From a virus: 64,000 bases of DNA. A model generated the notes under the pieces. It did not search any database. It worked only from the letters and a program-made list of their open reading frames with translations, and had not been told where the DNA came from. Where the stretch lies: the IMG/VR virus record IMGVR_UViG_3300035698_016830, positions 1 to 64,000 of that record, one strand, 5' to 3'. Position numbers and translations under genes: made by a program. Positions 41,851 through 50,808 of the stretch are shown one piece after another; the first letter of the stretch is position 1; every line of letters starts with the position of its first letter.

Positions 41851-42654
41851 GTGAGACATTTAGATTTGTTCAGTGGCATTGGAGGCTTTGCTTTGGCAGC
41901 TTCATGGGCTTGGCCAGAGCATAAGATAATGTCTTTTTGTGAAAAAGATACTTTCTGTCAACAAGTATTAAAAAAACACTGGCCAGAAGTACCTATTGAA
42001 TCAGATATTTTTAAATTAGATGGAAGTAAGTATGGAAAAGTTGATCTCCTTACAGGCGGTTTCCCCTGCCAACCGTTCAGTACGGCTGGGAAGCGGAGAG
42101 GCAAGAAAGATGACCGTCACCTCTGGCCAGAAATGTTTAGAGTTATTAAACAAGCAAAACCCACTTGGATTATTGGTGAAAATGTTGCTGGAATCATCAA
42201 CATGGAGCTCGACCAAGTGTTTACTGATTTGGAAGTTGCGGGTTACGCCACACAATCGTTTATTATTCCAGCTTGCGCCGTTAGGGCTCCACATAAAAGA
42301 GAGAGGGTTTGGGTTTGTGTCAACTTTAGAGGCAACCCAGATCATAAGCAACGGACCATTTTTAAAAACACGAACTTCATGGGGAAGGCAGGCCAAAACA
42401 ACAAATTCAATTTTTGGGGCCAATTTAACAGAACACATGAATTTAGAACACAAAAAGGAGCCAATGCTTCCTTTGAATCCACGTTTTGCAGAAATGATAA
42501 TGGGGTATCCGGTAGGTTGGACAGACTTAAATCCTTAGGAAATGCTATAGTTCCTCAAGTTGTTTATGAGATATTTAAGAGTATAAAACAGTTTGAGGAA
42601 AATAATCAACATAGTGGTGAACGTAAAAGGTTAATCATAAAACCATTATTTTAA
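41851..42654 (+). CDS. DNA C5-cytosine methyltransferase with frame-shifted segment
   Basis: 267 aa as a continuous frame. Motif I LFSGIGGFALA (6-16), motif IV GGFPCQPFSTAG (catalytic Cys near 72), ENV near 110, RERVW near 150 and a C-terminal LKSLGNAIVPQ (motif X). However, the segment between about 42340 and 42530 matches the family only in the +1 frame (LNPRFAEMIMGYPVGWTDL, up to 42529). Two opposite indels would explain this. The target-recognition part would be scrambled as read here. Confidence 0.75.
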   Translation: MRHLDLFSGIGGFALAASWAWPEHKIMSFCEKDTFCQQVLKKHWPEVPIESDIFKLDGSKYGKVDLLTGGFPCQPFSTAGKRRGKKDDRHLWPEMFRVIKQAKPTWIIGENVAGIINMELDQVFTDLEVAGYATQSFIIPACAVRAPHKRERVWVCVNFRGNPDHKQRTIFKNTNFMGKAGQNNKFNFWGQFNRTHEFRTQKGANASFESTFCRNDNGVSGRLDRLKSLGNAIVPQVVYEIFKSIKQFEENNQHSGERKRLIIKPLF

Positions 42655-42673
42655 TACTGAGGTAGAAGTAGAA

Positions 42674-43684
42674 ATGGTAAAAGGAAAAAGTTGCATACTA
42701 ATAACAGGTGACTTACATTTAACAGATAGAAAAAAAGATGAGTATAGATGGGATATATTTCCTTGGATTACAAAGCAAGTATCTAGACGACCTATTAAGG
42801 AAGTATTCATTCTTGGTGATTTGACGCATCAGAAGGATAATCATTCAGCTAATTTGGTACTCCGTTTAATAGAGAATTTGGAGAAGTTATCAGCTTTGGT
42901 TCCTATCAGGATTTTAAAAGGAAACCATGATTACGTTGAGCAATCTAAAGCTTTCTTTTCCTTCTTAGATTCATTTCCAAATATCAAATACTACACTAAA
43001 CCAACCAAGTCTAAAGTAATAGGCAAGCCAGCTTATTTTTACCCCAATGTTCCAAATATAGGGACCATTCAGCGTGATAAATTAAGAGCCCAAAAAGGTA
43101 GATATGAATATGTGTTTTTGCACCAATGCTTTTCTGGTTCACAGGCTGCTAATGGGCACGTATTAAAAGGAATTCGATATTCTAAACCGTTCTTTGAGCT
43201 GGGCAAGCAATTGATTGCTGGCGACATTCATAAGCCGCAGACTATAAAGAATTTGATTTATGTTGGCTCCCCTTATCCTGTTGCGTTCGGGGATGATTTT
43301 AAGCCACGAGTTTTGCTTTTATCAAATGATGGATTGAAGTCCATACCCAGAACAGCTCCATTAAAAAGTGTATTTGAAGTTGCTTCTGTAGAAGAATTGC
43401 AATCATTGAATTTGGTAGAAGGTGATCAAATACGTATAGTTTATAAGACAGGTAGGGTAGATGGGGAATCTTGGTCAGAGTTCAAAAAAGATGTTGGAAG
43501 GTACTGTGATAAAATGGGAATAGATCTTAGAGGATTACAAGTACAATCAGAAGAAGTTTCATCAGAAGATAGTTCTGTTTCTGTTTCTGGCAATGATCCA
43601 GAGGAGGTGTTAGCTGCTTATTGTGAGGAGAATAAAATAACAGACCGTGAGAAAACAATTGGCCTTAGTTTATTGGAGGTCTAG
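42674..43684 (+). CDS. SbcD/Mre11-like nuclease subunit
   Basis: 336 aa. Calcineurin-like phosphoesterase motifs ITGDLHLTD (13-19), ILGDLTHQKDNH near 47, and LKGNHDY near 83, then AGDIHKPQ. Equivalent to T4 gp47; pairs with the SbcC-like gene at 44461 to process DNA ends. ATG preceded by GAGGTAGAAGTAGAA. Confidence 0.88.
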   Translation: MVKGKSCILITGDLHLTDRKKDEYRWDIFPWITKQVSRRPIKEVFILGDLTHQKDNHSANLVLRLIENLEKLSALVPIRILKGNHDYVEQSKAFFSFLDSFPNIKYYTKPTKSKVIGKPAYFYPNVPNIGTIQRDKLRAQKGRYEYVFLHQCFSGSQAANGHVLKGIRYSKPFFELGKQLIAGDIHKPQTIKNLIYVGSPYPVAFGDDFKPRVLLLSNDGLKSIPRTAPLKSVFEVASVEELQSLNLVEGDQIRIVYKTGRVDGESWSEFKKDVGRYCDKMGIDLRGLQVQSEEVSSEDSSVSVSGNDPEEVLAAYCEENKITDREKTIGLSLLEV

Positions 43685-43688
43685 GAAA

Positions 43689-43868
43689 ATGGAGAACAAA
43701 CCAGTAAGCAAGTTACCTATTAATATTGGTGAGTTTTGTGAGAAGTGTGGTAAGTTTGTTCCTGGTTTTGAGTATAAACGATGCTGTGATGGTCATGAAT
43801 GTGGTTGTATGGGGCTTCCGATAGAACCTTGTTTATGTGCTGGTTGCTGGGCTATTTATATGTCTTAA
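43689..43868 (+). CDS. Small Cys-rich protein (59 aa)
   Basis: ATG at 43689 after GGAGGTCTAGGAAA. Nine cysteines (CEKCGKF, RCCDGHECGCMG, CLCAGCW) suggest zinc binding. Lies between sbcD and sbcC-like genes. A longer start would overlap sbcD in another frame and is rejected. Confidence 0.7.
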   Translation: MENKPVSKLPINIGEFCEKCGKFVPGFEYKRCCDGHECGCMGLPIEPCLCAGCWAIYMS

Positions 43869-43882
43869 GAAGAAAGATAAAA

Positions 43883-44473
43883 ATGAAATTAGTATACCAA
43901 ACAGATTTTACTGAGACTACTGGTGATTGCGTACCAGCTTGTATAGCTACAGCATTCGGCATGAAGTTAGAAAACGTACCCCATGTTCTGAAGGATCATG
44001 GTAATGATTGGCTGGAGCATTTACAGAGTTGGATGTCTGCTGATCTAGGTTATATTCTAGCTTTCTTTGCCCCTAGAGCAGCCATGCATTACATGCCACA
44101 CCTTAGAAATATACCATATTTCATTTTAGGTGAGGTAGGCGAATCAATGTATCATATGTGCATGGGATTGAATGGTCAGATTATTCATGATCCTAATTCT
44201 GGTGGATCTGGTATTAAAGAGGTGAAAGATTATGCATTTCTTCTTCCTTGTGAATTAGCAGGTGCTGCCATTGAGGCTGTTTTTGACAAAGGTAGATATC
44301 TTAACAAAAAAGTGGATGGTATCTGTACGCAGGAGGATTGCAGGATACTGACAAACAATAGAATATACGAGCATCATTTGCATGCTCAGAGAAGACATTT
44401 TCTTTGTGAAAAGTGTTTAGAGAAATTTGGATTATTAGACGGTGAGGTAGTGGCAGAAAAATGGCCAAGGTAA
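43883..44473 (+). CDS. C39-peptidase-like protein with Cys-rich tail
   Basis: 196 aa. N-terminal TTGDCVPACIATAFGMKLENVP resembles the GDCxPACIA start of C39-like/papain-fold proteins seen in phages, with a later His (SMYHMCMGLNGQIIHDPN). C-terminal half has CTQEDC and FLCEKC pairs. ATG at 43883 chosen for AGAAAGATAAAA upstream. Function uncertain. Confidence 0.6.
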   Translation: MKLVYQTDFTETTGDCVPACIATAFGMKLENVPHVLKDHGNDWLEHLQSWMSADLGYILAFFAPRAAMHYMPHLRNIPYFILGEVGESMYHMCMGLNGQIIHDPNSGGSGIKEVKDYAFLLPCELAGAAIEAVFDKGRYLNKKVDGICTQEDCRILTNNRIYEHHLHAQRRHFLCEKCLEKFGLLDGEVVAEKWPR

Positions 44474-46329
44474 TAATTGATCAGATAGAGGCTCAAGGTT
44501 TCAGAAATCTTTATAAGCCTATGGTTTTCAAGTTACCTAAAGAGAATGGGTTTTATTTTCTAACTGGTACAAATAAAGTCAACACAGATTTAGGGGCCAA
44601 TGGAACAGGTAAAAGTTCTATATGGGATACGATATGCTACACGTTCTTTGGGAAGTCGGCTAGAGGATTGAGAGGCCCAGATCTTAAAACATGGCTGAGT
44701 GAAGACCCCTTGGCTACAGGCGTTCATTTTCATATTGGTGACGCGATCTATGTAATACGTCGAACTTGGTCCCCTAATTCATTGACTTTACAAATAGGAA
44801 CAGCAAAACCAGAGAAGATCCAGCAGGATGAAATTGACCAGCTGCTAGGTTGTAATTATGATCTGTTTTTGTTTGTTGTTTTGCAGGGTCAGTTTAATAC
44901 TTTCTTTATTGATTTAAAACCAACAGATAAGCTTCAGGTATGGTCTAAAATATTAGATCTCGATGAGTGGTTGATTAGGTCAAAGAAGGCAAAAAAGAAG
45001 TTTGATGAAGAGCAAGGTGTGGTTTCCAAAGCTGAAGTTAGCTTGTCTAAGGTAGAGGGAATCTTGGAGACGTTGAAGTGGTCTTTACAAAGCCAACGTA
45101 AATTGAGAGAAGAGGAAAAACAAAGCAGGCAAAAAGCTCTCAATGAAAATAACACGGCTATAGATAAGCATCAAAAGTCTTTAAAAATGATAGCAAGTAA
45201 ATTAAAAACTGTTAATGAGAACCAAGCAATAGCGGGGAGGGAGCTAGATAAGCTTGAAGAGCGGGAAGAAGTTTTATACTCTAAAATAGCTATTAGAACT
45301 CAGCAAAGGAATAAAGTTTTACAAGCTATAGCGGTTCATAAGAGTACAGAAAGAAGAATATTAAAAGAAAAGGAAAAGTTTGAAACCGAGGATCTTGAAT
45401 GTCCTTGGTGTCAGCAGGAAATAACTAAAAAACACAAGACGCATATGTTGAAGGAGTTTGATAAAGAGCTAGTTATTTGTAGTAAGGAGATATCTTCTTG
45501 TAGTGAGACTGAAAAAGAGATTGATAGGCGGGTGGTAAATTTAAAAAGTAAATTAGAGGTGGTCTTAGACAAAGGAAGGACGATTGGCCGGGATGTAATT
45601 TCTTTGTTGATGGTAGATAAAAGTAAGTTTCTTAAGGACAAAGAATATCACCTATATGATATTACTCAACTGGAAAAGGCAAATGAGAATCTTAAGAAAG
45701 CCTCCAATACTGTAAAAGAAATAAAGAGATTGAAGGGGCAATTGACGGAAGCAAAGGAAGCAAAGAAAGCTTGTAAGGCTTCTTTAGAAAAAGCAAACGC
45801 TATGAGCGTATCATATAAACTTTGGATTCAGGTATTCAAAGATATAAGATTGTGGCTCGTTGATAGGGCACTAACTGAGCTTGAAATGCACGTAAATAAT
45901 AGTTTCATCGAATTGGGCTTAAAAGGTTGGTCAATTGAATTCACTGTTCAGCATGAGAATAAATCAGGTGGGGTAAGTAAAGGCTTGATAGCCAAAATTA
46001 AATCACCACAGCAAGATAAATTAGTTCCCTGGTTTGTTTGGTCAGGTGGCGAAACGCAGAGAATCCGTATAGCTGTAGCAGTGGGTCTGTTACGATTGAT
46101 ACAATCCAGAACAGCTTTTAGTTGTAATTTGGAAGTATGGGATGAGCCCACAGAGCATATGTCAGTGGAAGGTATCGAAGATCTTTTGAACTTTTTTGAG
46201 ATGAGAAAAGATGATGATGATAAACAACTATGGATGGTGGATCACAGAAGTCTTGATTTTGGTGGTTTTGATGGATCGGTGCATTTGAATAGGACGAATA
46301 GGGGAGTTGAGGTGAAGTATGAGTACTAA
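44461..46329 (+). CDS. SbcC/Rad50-like ATPase subunit
   Basis: 622 aa. Walker A GANGTGKSS near 44, long coiled coils interrupted by the zinc hook CPWC near 313, ABC signature WSGGETQR near 527 and Walker B WDEPTEHMS near 560. Equivalent to T4 gp46. Forms the DNA end-processing complex with the SbcD-like protein. Confidence 0.92.
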   Translation: MAKVIIDQIEAQGFRNLYKPMVFKLPKENGFYFLTGTNKVNTDLGANGTGKSSIWDTICYTFFGKSARGLRGPDLKTWLSEDPLATGVHFHIGDAIYVIRRTWSPNSLTLQIGTAKPEKIQQDEIDQLLGCNYDLFLFVVLQGQFNTFFIDLKPTDKLQVWSKILDLDEWLIRSKKAKKKFDEEQGVVSKAEVSLSKVEGILETLKWSLQSQRKLREEEKQSRQKALNENNTAIDKHQKSLKMIASKLKTVNENQAIAGRELDKLEEREEVLYSKIAIRTQQRNKVLQAIAVHKSTERRILKEKEKFETEDLECPWCQQEITKKHKTHMLKEFDKELVICSKEISSCSETEKEIDRRVVNLKSKLEVVLDKGRTIGRDVISLLMVDKSKFLKDKEYHLYDITQLEKANENLKKASNTVKEIKRLKGQLTEAKEAKKACKASLEKANAMSVSYKLWIQVFKDIRLWLVDRALTELEMHVNNSFIELGLKGWSIEFTVQHENKSGGVSKGLIAKIKSPQQDKLVPWFVWSGGETQRIRIAVAVGLLRLIQSRTAFSCNLEVWDEPTEHMSVEGIEDLLNFFEMRKDDDDKQLWMVDHRSLDFGGFDGSVHLNRTNRGVEVKYEY

Positions 46330-46543
46330 GTATGATTTTAATAAATTAGAAGAAGTAAATAAAAGGGCTAGCACAGTTGGTGTTAGTTACACAATGCATT
46401 ATTGTGGGTCAGATGAAACATTTTATTTTGAAATTATATCAGCAACCCCAACAGAGGAATGGCAGGGAAAGAACAGATCTTTTGATATTGCGATTGAACG
46501 TACATGTACATGGCTGGATACTTTGATAAAAGAAACAATATGA
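46319..46543 (+). CDS. Hypothetical protein (74 aa)
   Basis: Starts within the sbcC-like gene end (11-base overlap). Begins MSTKYDFNKLEEVNK; contains YCGSDETFYFEI. Stop overlaps next start (ATGA). No family recognised. Confidence 0.65.
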   Translation: MSTKYDFNKLEEVNKRASTVGVSYTMHYCGSDETFYFEIISATPTEEWQGKNRSFDIAIERTCTWLDTLIKETI

Positions 46544-46818
46544 ATACTGATATTCGGAAAGCAGTAGAGGCCTGGATAAGAGCTGAGTATATATTTAGGG
46601 TGTCAGACCGTAACTATTCATTTGAAGCTCAAGAGTGGCTGTTAAAGGCTGAAGATGATTTAAGGATGGTAGCTACAGGGTATTCAGGTTTAAAGCAAGC
46701 AGGGGAGAAGTTAGGTTGCTCTTCGGAAACTCTACCAACACGTATAATTAAGAGTAAGAAGAGAAAGAAGATGAAACCGAAAGTAAAGAGCAGTTTTAAG
46801 CAGAAAGGACTATTTTGA
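46540..46818 (+). CDS. Hypothetical protein with basic tail (92 aa)
   Basis: ATG at 46540 in ATGA overlap. N-terminal helical part (VEAWIRAEYIF) and a very basic C-terminus (KSKKRKKMKPKVKSS) after a helix-turn-helix-like LKQAGEKLGCSSETL. DNA binding is possible. Confidence 0.6.
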   Translation: MNTDIRKAVEAWIRAEYIFRVSDRNYSFEAQEWLLKAEDDLRMVATGYSGLKQAGEKLGCSSETLPTRIIKSKKRKKMKPKVKSSFKQKGLF

Positions 46819-47003
46819 AAGATAAAGACGAACATAATTATGTAATGCTTAAGGTAGGTGATAAAATACTTGCAGGTGATTTATTTTTAAGAGGTGAGAA
46901 GTGGGTTGAGATTCTTGAGTCTCAAATAGATGATTGGGAGGCATCAACACACAGCAAATTGATTTACAGAGATACTAATCTTTTAATGAAAAGAATTATA
47001 TGA
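46815..47003 (+). CDS. Hypothetical protein (62 aa)
   Basis: TTG start at 46815 overlapping the upstream stop, AAAGGA just before. Begins (M)KDKDEHNYVMLKVGD. Four-base overlap with the next gene. No family recognised. Confidence 0.55.
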   Translation: MKDKDEHNYVMLKVGDKILAGDLFLRGEKWVEILESQIDDWEASTHSKLIYRDTNLLMKRII

Positions 47004-47200
47004 CTGACAGACGTGAAAATAATGTGTGTAAAGATGACCAACACAGGGCTGGAGTATCTTTTAAAACAGTTCTTGAGAATTTAAGGAAGAATGGTGTTAA
47101 GTTGGAGGAGACTACTTGTTATGAGTATGAATCTTGGAATAATTGTGAATATGCTTTCGCTCCCTATAATACGTCTGAAGATTGTTTACAAGCGAAATGA
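47000..47200 (+). CDS. Hypothetical protein (66 aa)
   Basis: ATG in overlap ATATGA with previous gene. Begins MTDRRENNVCKDDQ; contains YEYESWNNCEY. Part of a chain of overlapping small genes. No family recognised. Confidence 0.55.
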   Translation: MTDRRENNVCKDDQHRAGVSFKTVLENLRKNGVKLEETTCYEYESWNNCEYAFAPYNTSEDCLQAK

Positions 47201-47226
47201 GATATAGGTATAAAGGAGTATTAGGA

Positions 47227-47556
47227 ATGAAAATAGAGATAACAACGGCTAGTAAAAAGTTAACTAAATCCATAATTAATCAGATGAGAATAGCCCCTGA
47301 TAATGTGATAAAAAATGGTACCGTGTTAGGGTATTTAATTAATGCGGTTAAGAATACTCACAAAAGCATATTGATTGAACATGAGAATGAGTATTATAGA
47401 TTTTCGGCTGCTTGGATAAAAGGTGAACGCAGCGTATATAGGAATTTTGCTCGTTGGTCACAGACAAAGAACTTTGATGATGCAAAGTCTTGTGATAGCT
47501 GGTGGGATTCTTACCAGATTGTGTTAAGTAAAGCAATCACTCAGATCTACATTTGA
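47227..47556 (+). CDS. Hypothetical protein (109 aa)
   Basis: ATG at 47227 after AAGGAGTATTAGGA. Begins MKIEITTASKKLTKS, basic, helical N-terminus and Trp-rich middle (WDSYQIV). An upstream in-frame start lies in the preceding gene and lacks a ribosome binding site. Confidence 0.65.
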   Translation: MKIEITTASKKLTKSIINQMRIAPDNVIKNGTVLGYLINAVKNTHKSILIEHENEYYRFSAAWIKGERSVYRNFARWSQTKNFDDAKSCDSWWDSYQIVLSKAITQIYI

Positions 47557-47569
47557 AGGAATAGTTTAT

Positions 47570-48154
47570 ATGAAAAAGACATATATCCCATGGTGTGAAA
47601 TAGAGAAAAGATTAGAAGAAATTGATAAGGAAGGAAATAAGGTGTTCGGTGTCCCTCGCGGCGGAGCAGTAGTAGCTTGCTTACTACGAAATGCAACTAG
47701 GGTTATGTCGCATAAGGAAGCAAATATAATTTTAGATGATATTGTAGATTCTGGTGAAACGAGGAATGAATATATCTTAAAGACATGTGGTAAACGTTTT
47801 TTCGCTGTGATTGATAAGCAGATGGTGGAAGAACATAAAACCTTGCCTTGGGTTGTCTTTCCTTGGGAGCATGAAAATGAAGTTGAAGAATTTGATGAGG
47901 TTTTGAAAAAAACCTTAACTCGTTTTATTGAAATGAATGAAGAGTACCTTGATCCAAGTGCGGTAGAAGGTGTCAGAGCTGCATATAAGCAGCACGCGGG
48001 GACTAGTAAGATAGTAGCTAAGGTGATGATGGCTCAGAATATACTCACGCTGGGGCCTATTGCTAGGGATATGGACAGCTCCTTGGGTGAAGCCGTTGTT
48101 CAGGGGATACAAAAAATCAGGTCTTTTACTGAAATTGAAGAAGGAGCTGAATGA
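47570..48154 (+). CDS. Phosphoribosyltransferase-like protein
   Basis: 194 aa. PRPP-binding motif IILDDIVDSGET near 53-64 and FGVPRGGAVVACLL near 26 match type I phosphoribosyltransferases. C-terminal 90 residues are an extra helical domain (VRAAYKQHAGTSK). Substrate cannot be told; similar proteins are frequent in siphophages. ATG after GAAGGAATAGTTT. Confidence 0.8.
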   Translation: MKKTYIPWCEIEKRLEEIDKEGNKVFGVPRGGAVVACLLRNATRVMSHKEANIILDDIVDSGETRNEYILKTCGKRFFAVIDKQMVEEHKTLPWVVFPWEHENEVEEFDEVLKKTLTRFIEMNEEYLDPSAVEGVRAAYKQHAGTSKIVAKVMMAQNILTLGPIARDMDSSLGEAVVQGIQKIRSFTEIEEGAE

Positions 48155-48513
48155 AAACTACTATAAAACAATTTGAAGTTTTCAAAGCTAAATTCATTGA
48201 GATGCAGAGGGAGCTAGGCTTGATTCAGTATTGCGTGTATTTTTTCCATGGTGCTACAGATGAAAATAAGAGTTATGCAGAAATTGAAGTAAACGAAATG
48301 GGTAAGGTCGCCTCTGTGACTATGTGTAAGGATATTAAAGATACGGATCTAGCTAAGAGGTTCAATCCAGAAAAGCATGCAGTTCATGAATGCCTTCATC
48401 TAGCCTCACATAGGCTTGCGTGGCTGGGGAGGCAGAGGTACCTTGAAAACAGTGATCTGGATGAAGAGTGGGAAGCCCTGACGCGACGGTTTGAGGCTTT
48501 TTTAGGCTGGTAA
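48151..48513 (+). CDS. Zincin-like protein (HExxH-type)
   Basis: 120 aa. HAVHECLHLASHR near residues 76-88 resembles a metallopeptidase helix (H-E-x-x-H: HECLH). Downstream Glu in DEEWEALTRRFE could be the third ligand. Common small phage protein of unknown substrate. Overlaps the PRTase gene by 4 bases. Confidence 0.65.
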   Translation: MKTTIKQFEVFKAKFIEMQRELGLIQYCVYFFHGATDENKSYAEIEVNEMGKVASVTMCKDIKDTDLAKRFNPEKHAVHECLHLASHRLAWLGRQRYLENSDLDEEWEALTRRFEAFLGW

Positions 48514-48530
48514 AATTAAGGAGCTAAATT

Positions 48531-49139
48531 ATGTTAAATAGTGAAATGCAAAGTATTGATATTATAGCTTATGATGCGTACGTAGAAGAGATAGTGTTAG
48601 GCAAAGTTTCCAAAACGATGGACGTACCATTTCAAAATATTATTCATGCGGCTATGGGGCTTTGCACAGAAGCTGGCGAGTTAATAGAGGCAATACAGAA
48701 ATGGGACATGATAAATATTCGAGAAGAGCTAGGTGATATATTATGGTATCTTACTTTGTTGAAATCAGCTTTAGATAGGCATAGGGTTATTGATTACTTT
48801 GCTCATGTTAAGGCAGTCGCAAGTTCTTTGTCTAGTTTTGATACCCCTTTAATTTCTGGTCTTAGGTTTGTGAAAGCTTCATCAGAATTGCTAGATACTG
48901 TGAAGAAAGGAACATTCTATGGTAAAGGACTGAATGAAGCACTTCTTTATTCGCAATTGTGTAAATGTCATGCAATTACTGTATCAATGGCTAATACGAT
49001 TTGTAATTGTTCCATGGAACATATTATGGTCATGAATACCGAGAAACTTAGAAAACGATATGAGACTAGTTTTACGCCAGATGAGGCTAACAATAGGAAT
49101 TTGGGGGTAGAACGGGAAACGCTGAAAAATCAGAATTAA
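48531..49139 (+). CDS. MazG-like nucleotide pyrophosphohydrolase
   Basis: 202 aa. All-alpha NTP pyrophosphatase pattern: GLCTEAGELIEAIQK near 41-55 and REELGDILWYLTLL near 64-77 (the ExxE and ExxD metal ligands). A second half repeats helical segments. Likely hydrolyses nucleotides or lowers (p)ppGpp. ATG after AAGGAGCTAAATT. A strong terminator follows. Confidence 0.82.
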   Translation: MLNSEMQSIDIIAYDAYVEEIVLGKVSKTMDVPFQNIIHAAMGLCTEAGELIEAIQKWDMINIREELGDILWYLTLLKSALDRHRVIDYFAHVKAVASSLSSFDTPLISGLRFVKASSELLDTVKKGTFYGKGLNEALLYSQLCKCHAITVSMANTICNCSMEHIMVMNTEKLRKRYETSFTPDEANNRNLGVERETLKNQN

Positions 49140-49144
49140 TCCTC

Positions 49145-49205
49145 GCCGGAGCAGCGCACCCTCCTCTAGTCTCTCTCTCTCCTCTAGCTGCTCCGGCATT
49201 TTATT
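49145..49205 (+). terminator. Strong rho-independent terminator
   Basis: GCCGGAGCAGC (49145-49155) pairs perfectly with GCTGCTCCGGC (49187-49197), with a 31-nt pyrimidine-rich loop, then ATTTTATTG. Ends the long replication transcript before a new promoter module. Confidence 0.88.
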
Positions 49206-49310
49206 GTCATTTCATATTGGTATATTTTTAAGTATAAACCCTTGTATTAGCTTAATAACGCAGGTTCTTGTATAAATTATAGATATTACATAATTTTTAC
49301 AATAATTATG

Positions 49311-49339
49311 TTGACAATGTAGTCGATATTCATTATTAT
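49311..49339 (+). promoter_or_regulatory. Promoter module, copy C
   Basis: TTGACA, 17-bp spacer with TCGATATTC, TATTAT (49334-49339), preceded by the AT-rich block from 49271. Drives the gene at 49380. Confidence 0.88.
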
Positions 49340-49379
49340 ATGTATAGTAAAGTTAATAATGTTTTTGAAAGGAAAAGAA

Positions 49380-49574
49380 ATGGGCTTTGAGAAATGGTGG
49401 ATAGATCATCAAGAGATGTTTCAAATAGTGAATAAGGATAAACAGCTTGTTAAGGGCATTTACGAATCTGCTATTATGGATGCCGTAGAATTCCTTAAAG
49501 AAGAGCGTAATGTGGTATCAACAACAGGTCTTGAAATAGCTTCAGGGCTATATTACGCTGCCTTTGGTGCGTAA
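49380..49574 (+). CDS. Hypothetical early protein (64 aa)
   Basis: ATG at 49380 after TTTTTGAAAGGAAAAGAA. Begins MGFEKWWIDHQEMF, helical. Flanked by two promoter modules, so a single-gene early unit. No family recognised. Confidence 0.7.
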   Translation: MGFEKWWIDHQEMFQIVNKDKQLVKGIYESAIMDAVEFLKEERNVVSTTGLEIASGLYYAAFGA

Positions 49575-49617
49575 TTGTATAAATTATAGATATTATATAA
49601 TTTTTACAATAATTAGT

Positions 49618-49646
49618 TTGACAATGTAGCCGATATTCATTATTAT
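49618..49646 (+). promoter_or_regulatory. Promoter module, copy D
   Basis: TTGACA, 17-bp spacer with CCGATATTC, TATTAT (49641-49646). The AT-rich block begins right at the stop of the preceding gene (49574). Confidence 0.88.
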
Positions 49647-49690
49647 ATGTAGAGTAAATAAGTTAAAACATAGTTTGAAAGGACAAGATT

Positions 49691-49933
49691 ATGACACTAA
49701 CAAAAGATCAAATTAAGAAGATTGCAGTTATTATCAATAATGAGATTAGTACTTCATCTACTACGGATCAGGTTTTTCAATTGTTAGGGGAAACTAGGGA
49801 ATCTGAAATAGGTTTCCAAATTGAGGATATCCTTGATACCCCAGAAATGACAATAGAGGATAAGATCAAGGCAATACTTGCTGTTGGTCCTGCAAGTTAC
49901 TCAGATTGGCATGGCCAAAACGCACATATTTAA
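49691..49933 (+). CDS. Hypothetical early protein (80 aa)
   Basis: ATG after TTTGAAAGGACAAGATT. Begins MTLTKDQIKKIAVI, helical acidic protein. Followed by a leader hairpin and the next gene. No family recognised. Confidence 0.7.
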   Translation: MTLTKDQIKKIAVIINNEISTSSTTDQVFQLLGETRESEIGFQIEDILDTPEMTIEDKIKAILAVGPASYSDWHGQNAHI

Positions 49934-49971
49934 GAGAGGAAAAATAAGTTCAAAAGTAACACTGTCCCATC

Positions 49972-49993
49972 CTTCCTGGAATCAGCCAGGGGG
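49972..49993 (+). promoter_or_regulatory. Leader hairpin before ribosome binding site
   Basis: CTTCCTGG / CCAGGGGG (two G-U pairs) with loop AATCAG, followed directly by TTTTGAAAGGATAAGAAG and the ATG at 50012. Member of the four-copy hairpin family. Confidence 0.7.
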
Positions 49994-50011
49994 TTTTGAA
50001 AGGATAAGAAG

Positions 50012-50715
50012 ATGAGTGAAAAAAAAAACAAAACATCACAGAGCAGATTGCACAATTCAAAGCTGGTAAGTATAAAGGTTGTGATCCTACTTGGTTTGAT
50101 TGGTTCTGTAGCGAAAACAGTTTGAAGGACAAGACCAATTTGCTGTACAAAAAACTCATCAATATTGAGAAGAGCAAAAAGTTTGATTCAAACAAAACTT
50201 GTGTTTTCTTTAAAAATAATTGCCCAGTTACGGGTGAGCTGTATGATGATTTCAGGATTTGTGATAGTAGTGGTGTTATTTTTACAGTCACACCTAGAGT
50301 TGGGCATTATGGTGAAAGCCATAGGAAGGCCCAAGTTTATGGTAAATCCAATGACTTTAAAGAGCCACTTATAGAAGGAACTTGGAAAGAAGTTGTGGCC
50401 TGGTTTCTGAAAGAAGAGGAAAAACCAATCCCAGACAAAACTCTGGCAGAAAAAGCCCATGCCGTTATCTTCATCGAGCTTTTGGGAAAAGCTGTTGTAC
50501 AGGCTTGTGAAGCAGAGTTGTATTGGGAAGCAACTCAGACTATTCAGGTGGTCAATGCCACTTTTGTATCAAACCAATTGAATCAATCAGATATTGATCT
50601 TACTGCGTTGACTAATATTGCATTTGTTATGGATGATGAGGTTACAATACTTGATCATCTTACGGAAAGATTTGATTGTCTCACAGCAAAGTCTTGTCCT
50701 GATTGTTGGAAATAG
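50012..50715 (+). CDS. Hypothetical protein with frame break at A10 tract
   Basis: The ATG at 50012 has a good ribosome binding site but its frame stops after 37 codons. The frame that is open from 50020 to 50715 encodes a convincing protein (NITEQIAQFKAGKYKGC ... DPTWFDWFCSEN ...) of about 232 aa. The two frames join at a run of ten A (50019-50028); one extra A would give MSEKKKQNITEQ. Transcriptional slippage, an indel or a sequence error would all explain it. The C-terminus has CPDCW. No family recognised. Confidence 0.65.
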
Positions 50716-50730
50716 TTTCAGCAATCTTTT

Positions 50731-50765
50731 AGTAGTCTGGATCGTGTCCAGACTACTCTTTCTTT
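50731..50765 (+). terminator. Rho-independent terminator
   Basis: AGTAGTCTGGA (50731-50741) pairs perfectly with TCCAGACTACT (50747-50757), 5-nt loop, then CTTTCTTTTATTTT. Confidence 0.9.
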
Positions 50766-50808
50766 TATTTTAGATGAATTCTGTATAATTATTGGAGTGG
50801 AGAGTAAG

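Noticed and set aside
42020-42538. Separate 172-codon gene inside the C5 methyltransferase
   Set aside because: Only its last part matches methyltransferase sequence; it is better explained as the shifted piece of one gene.
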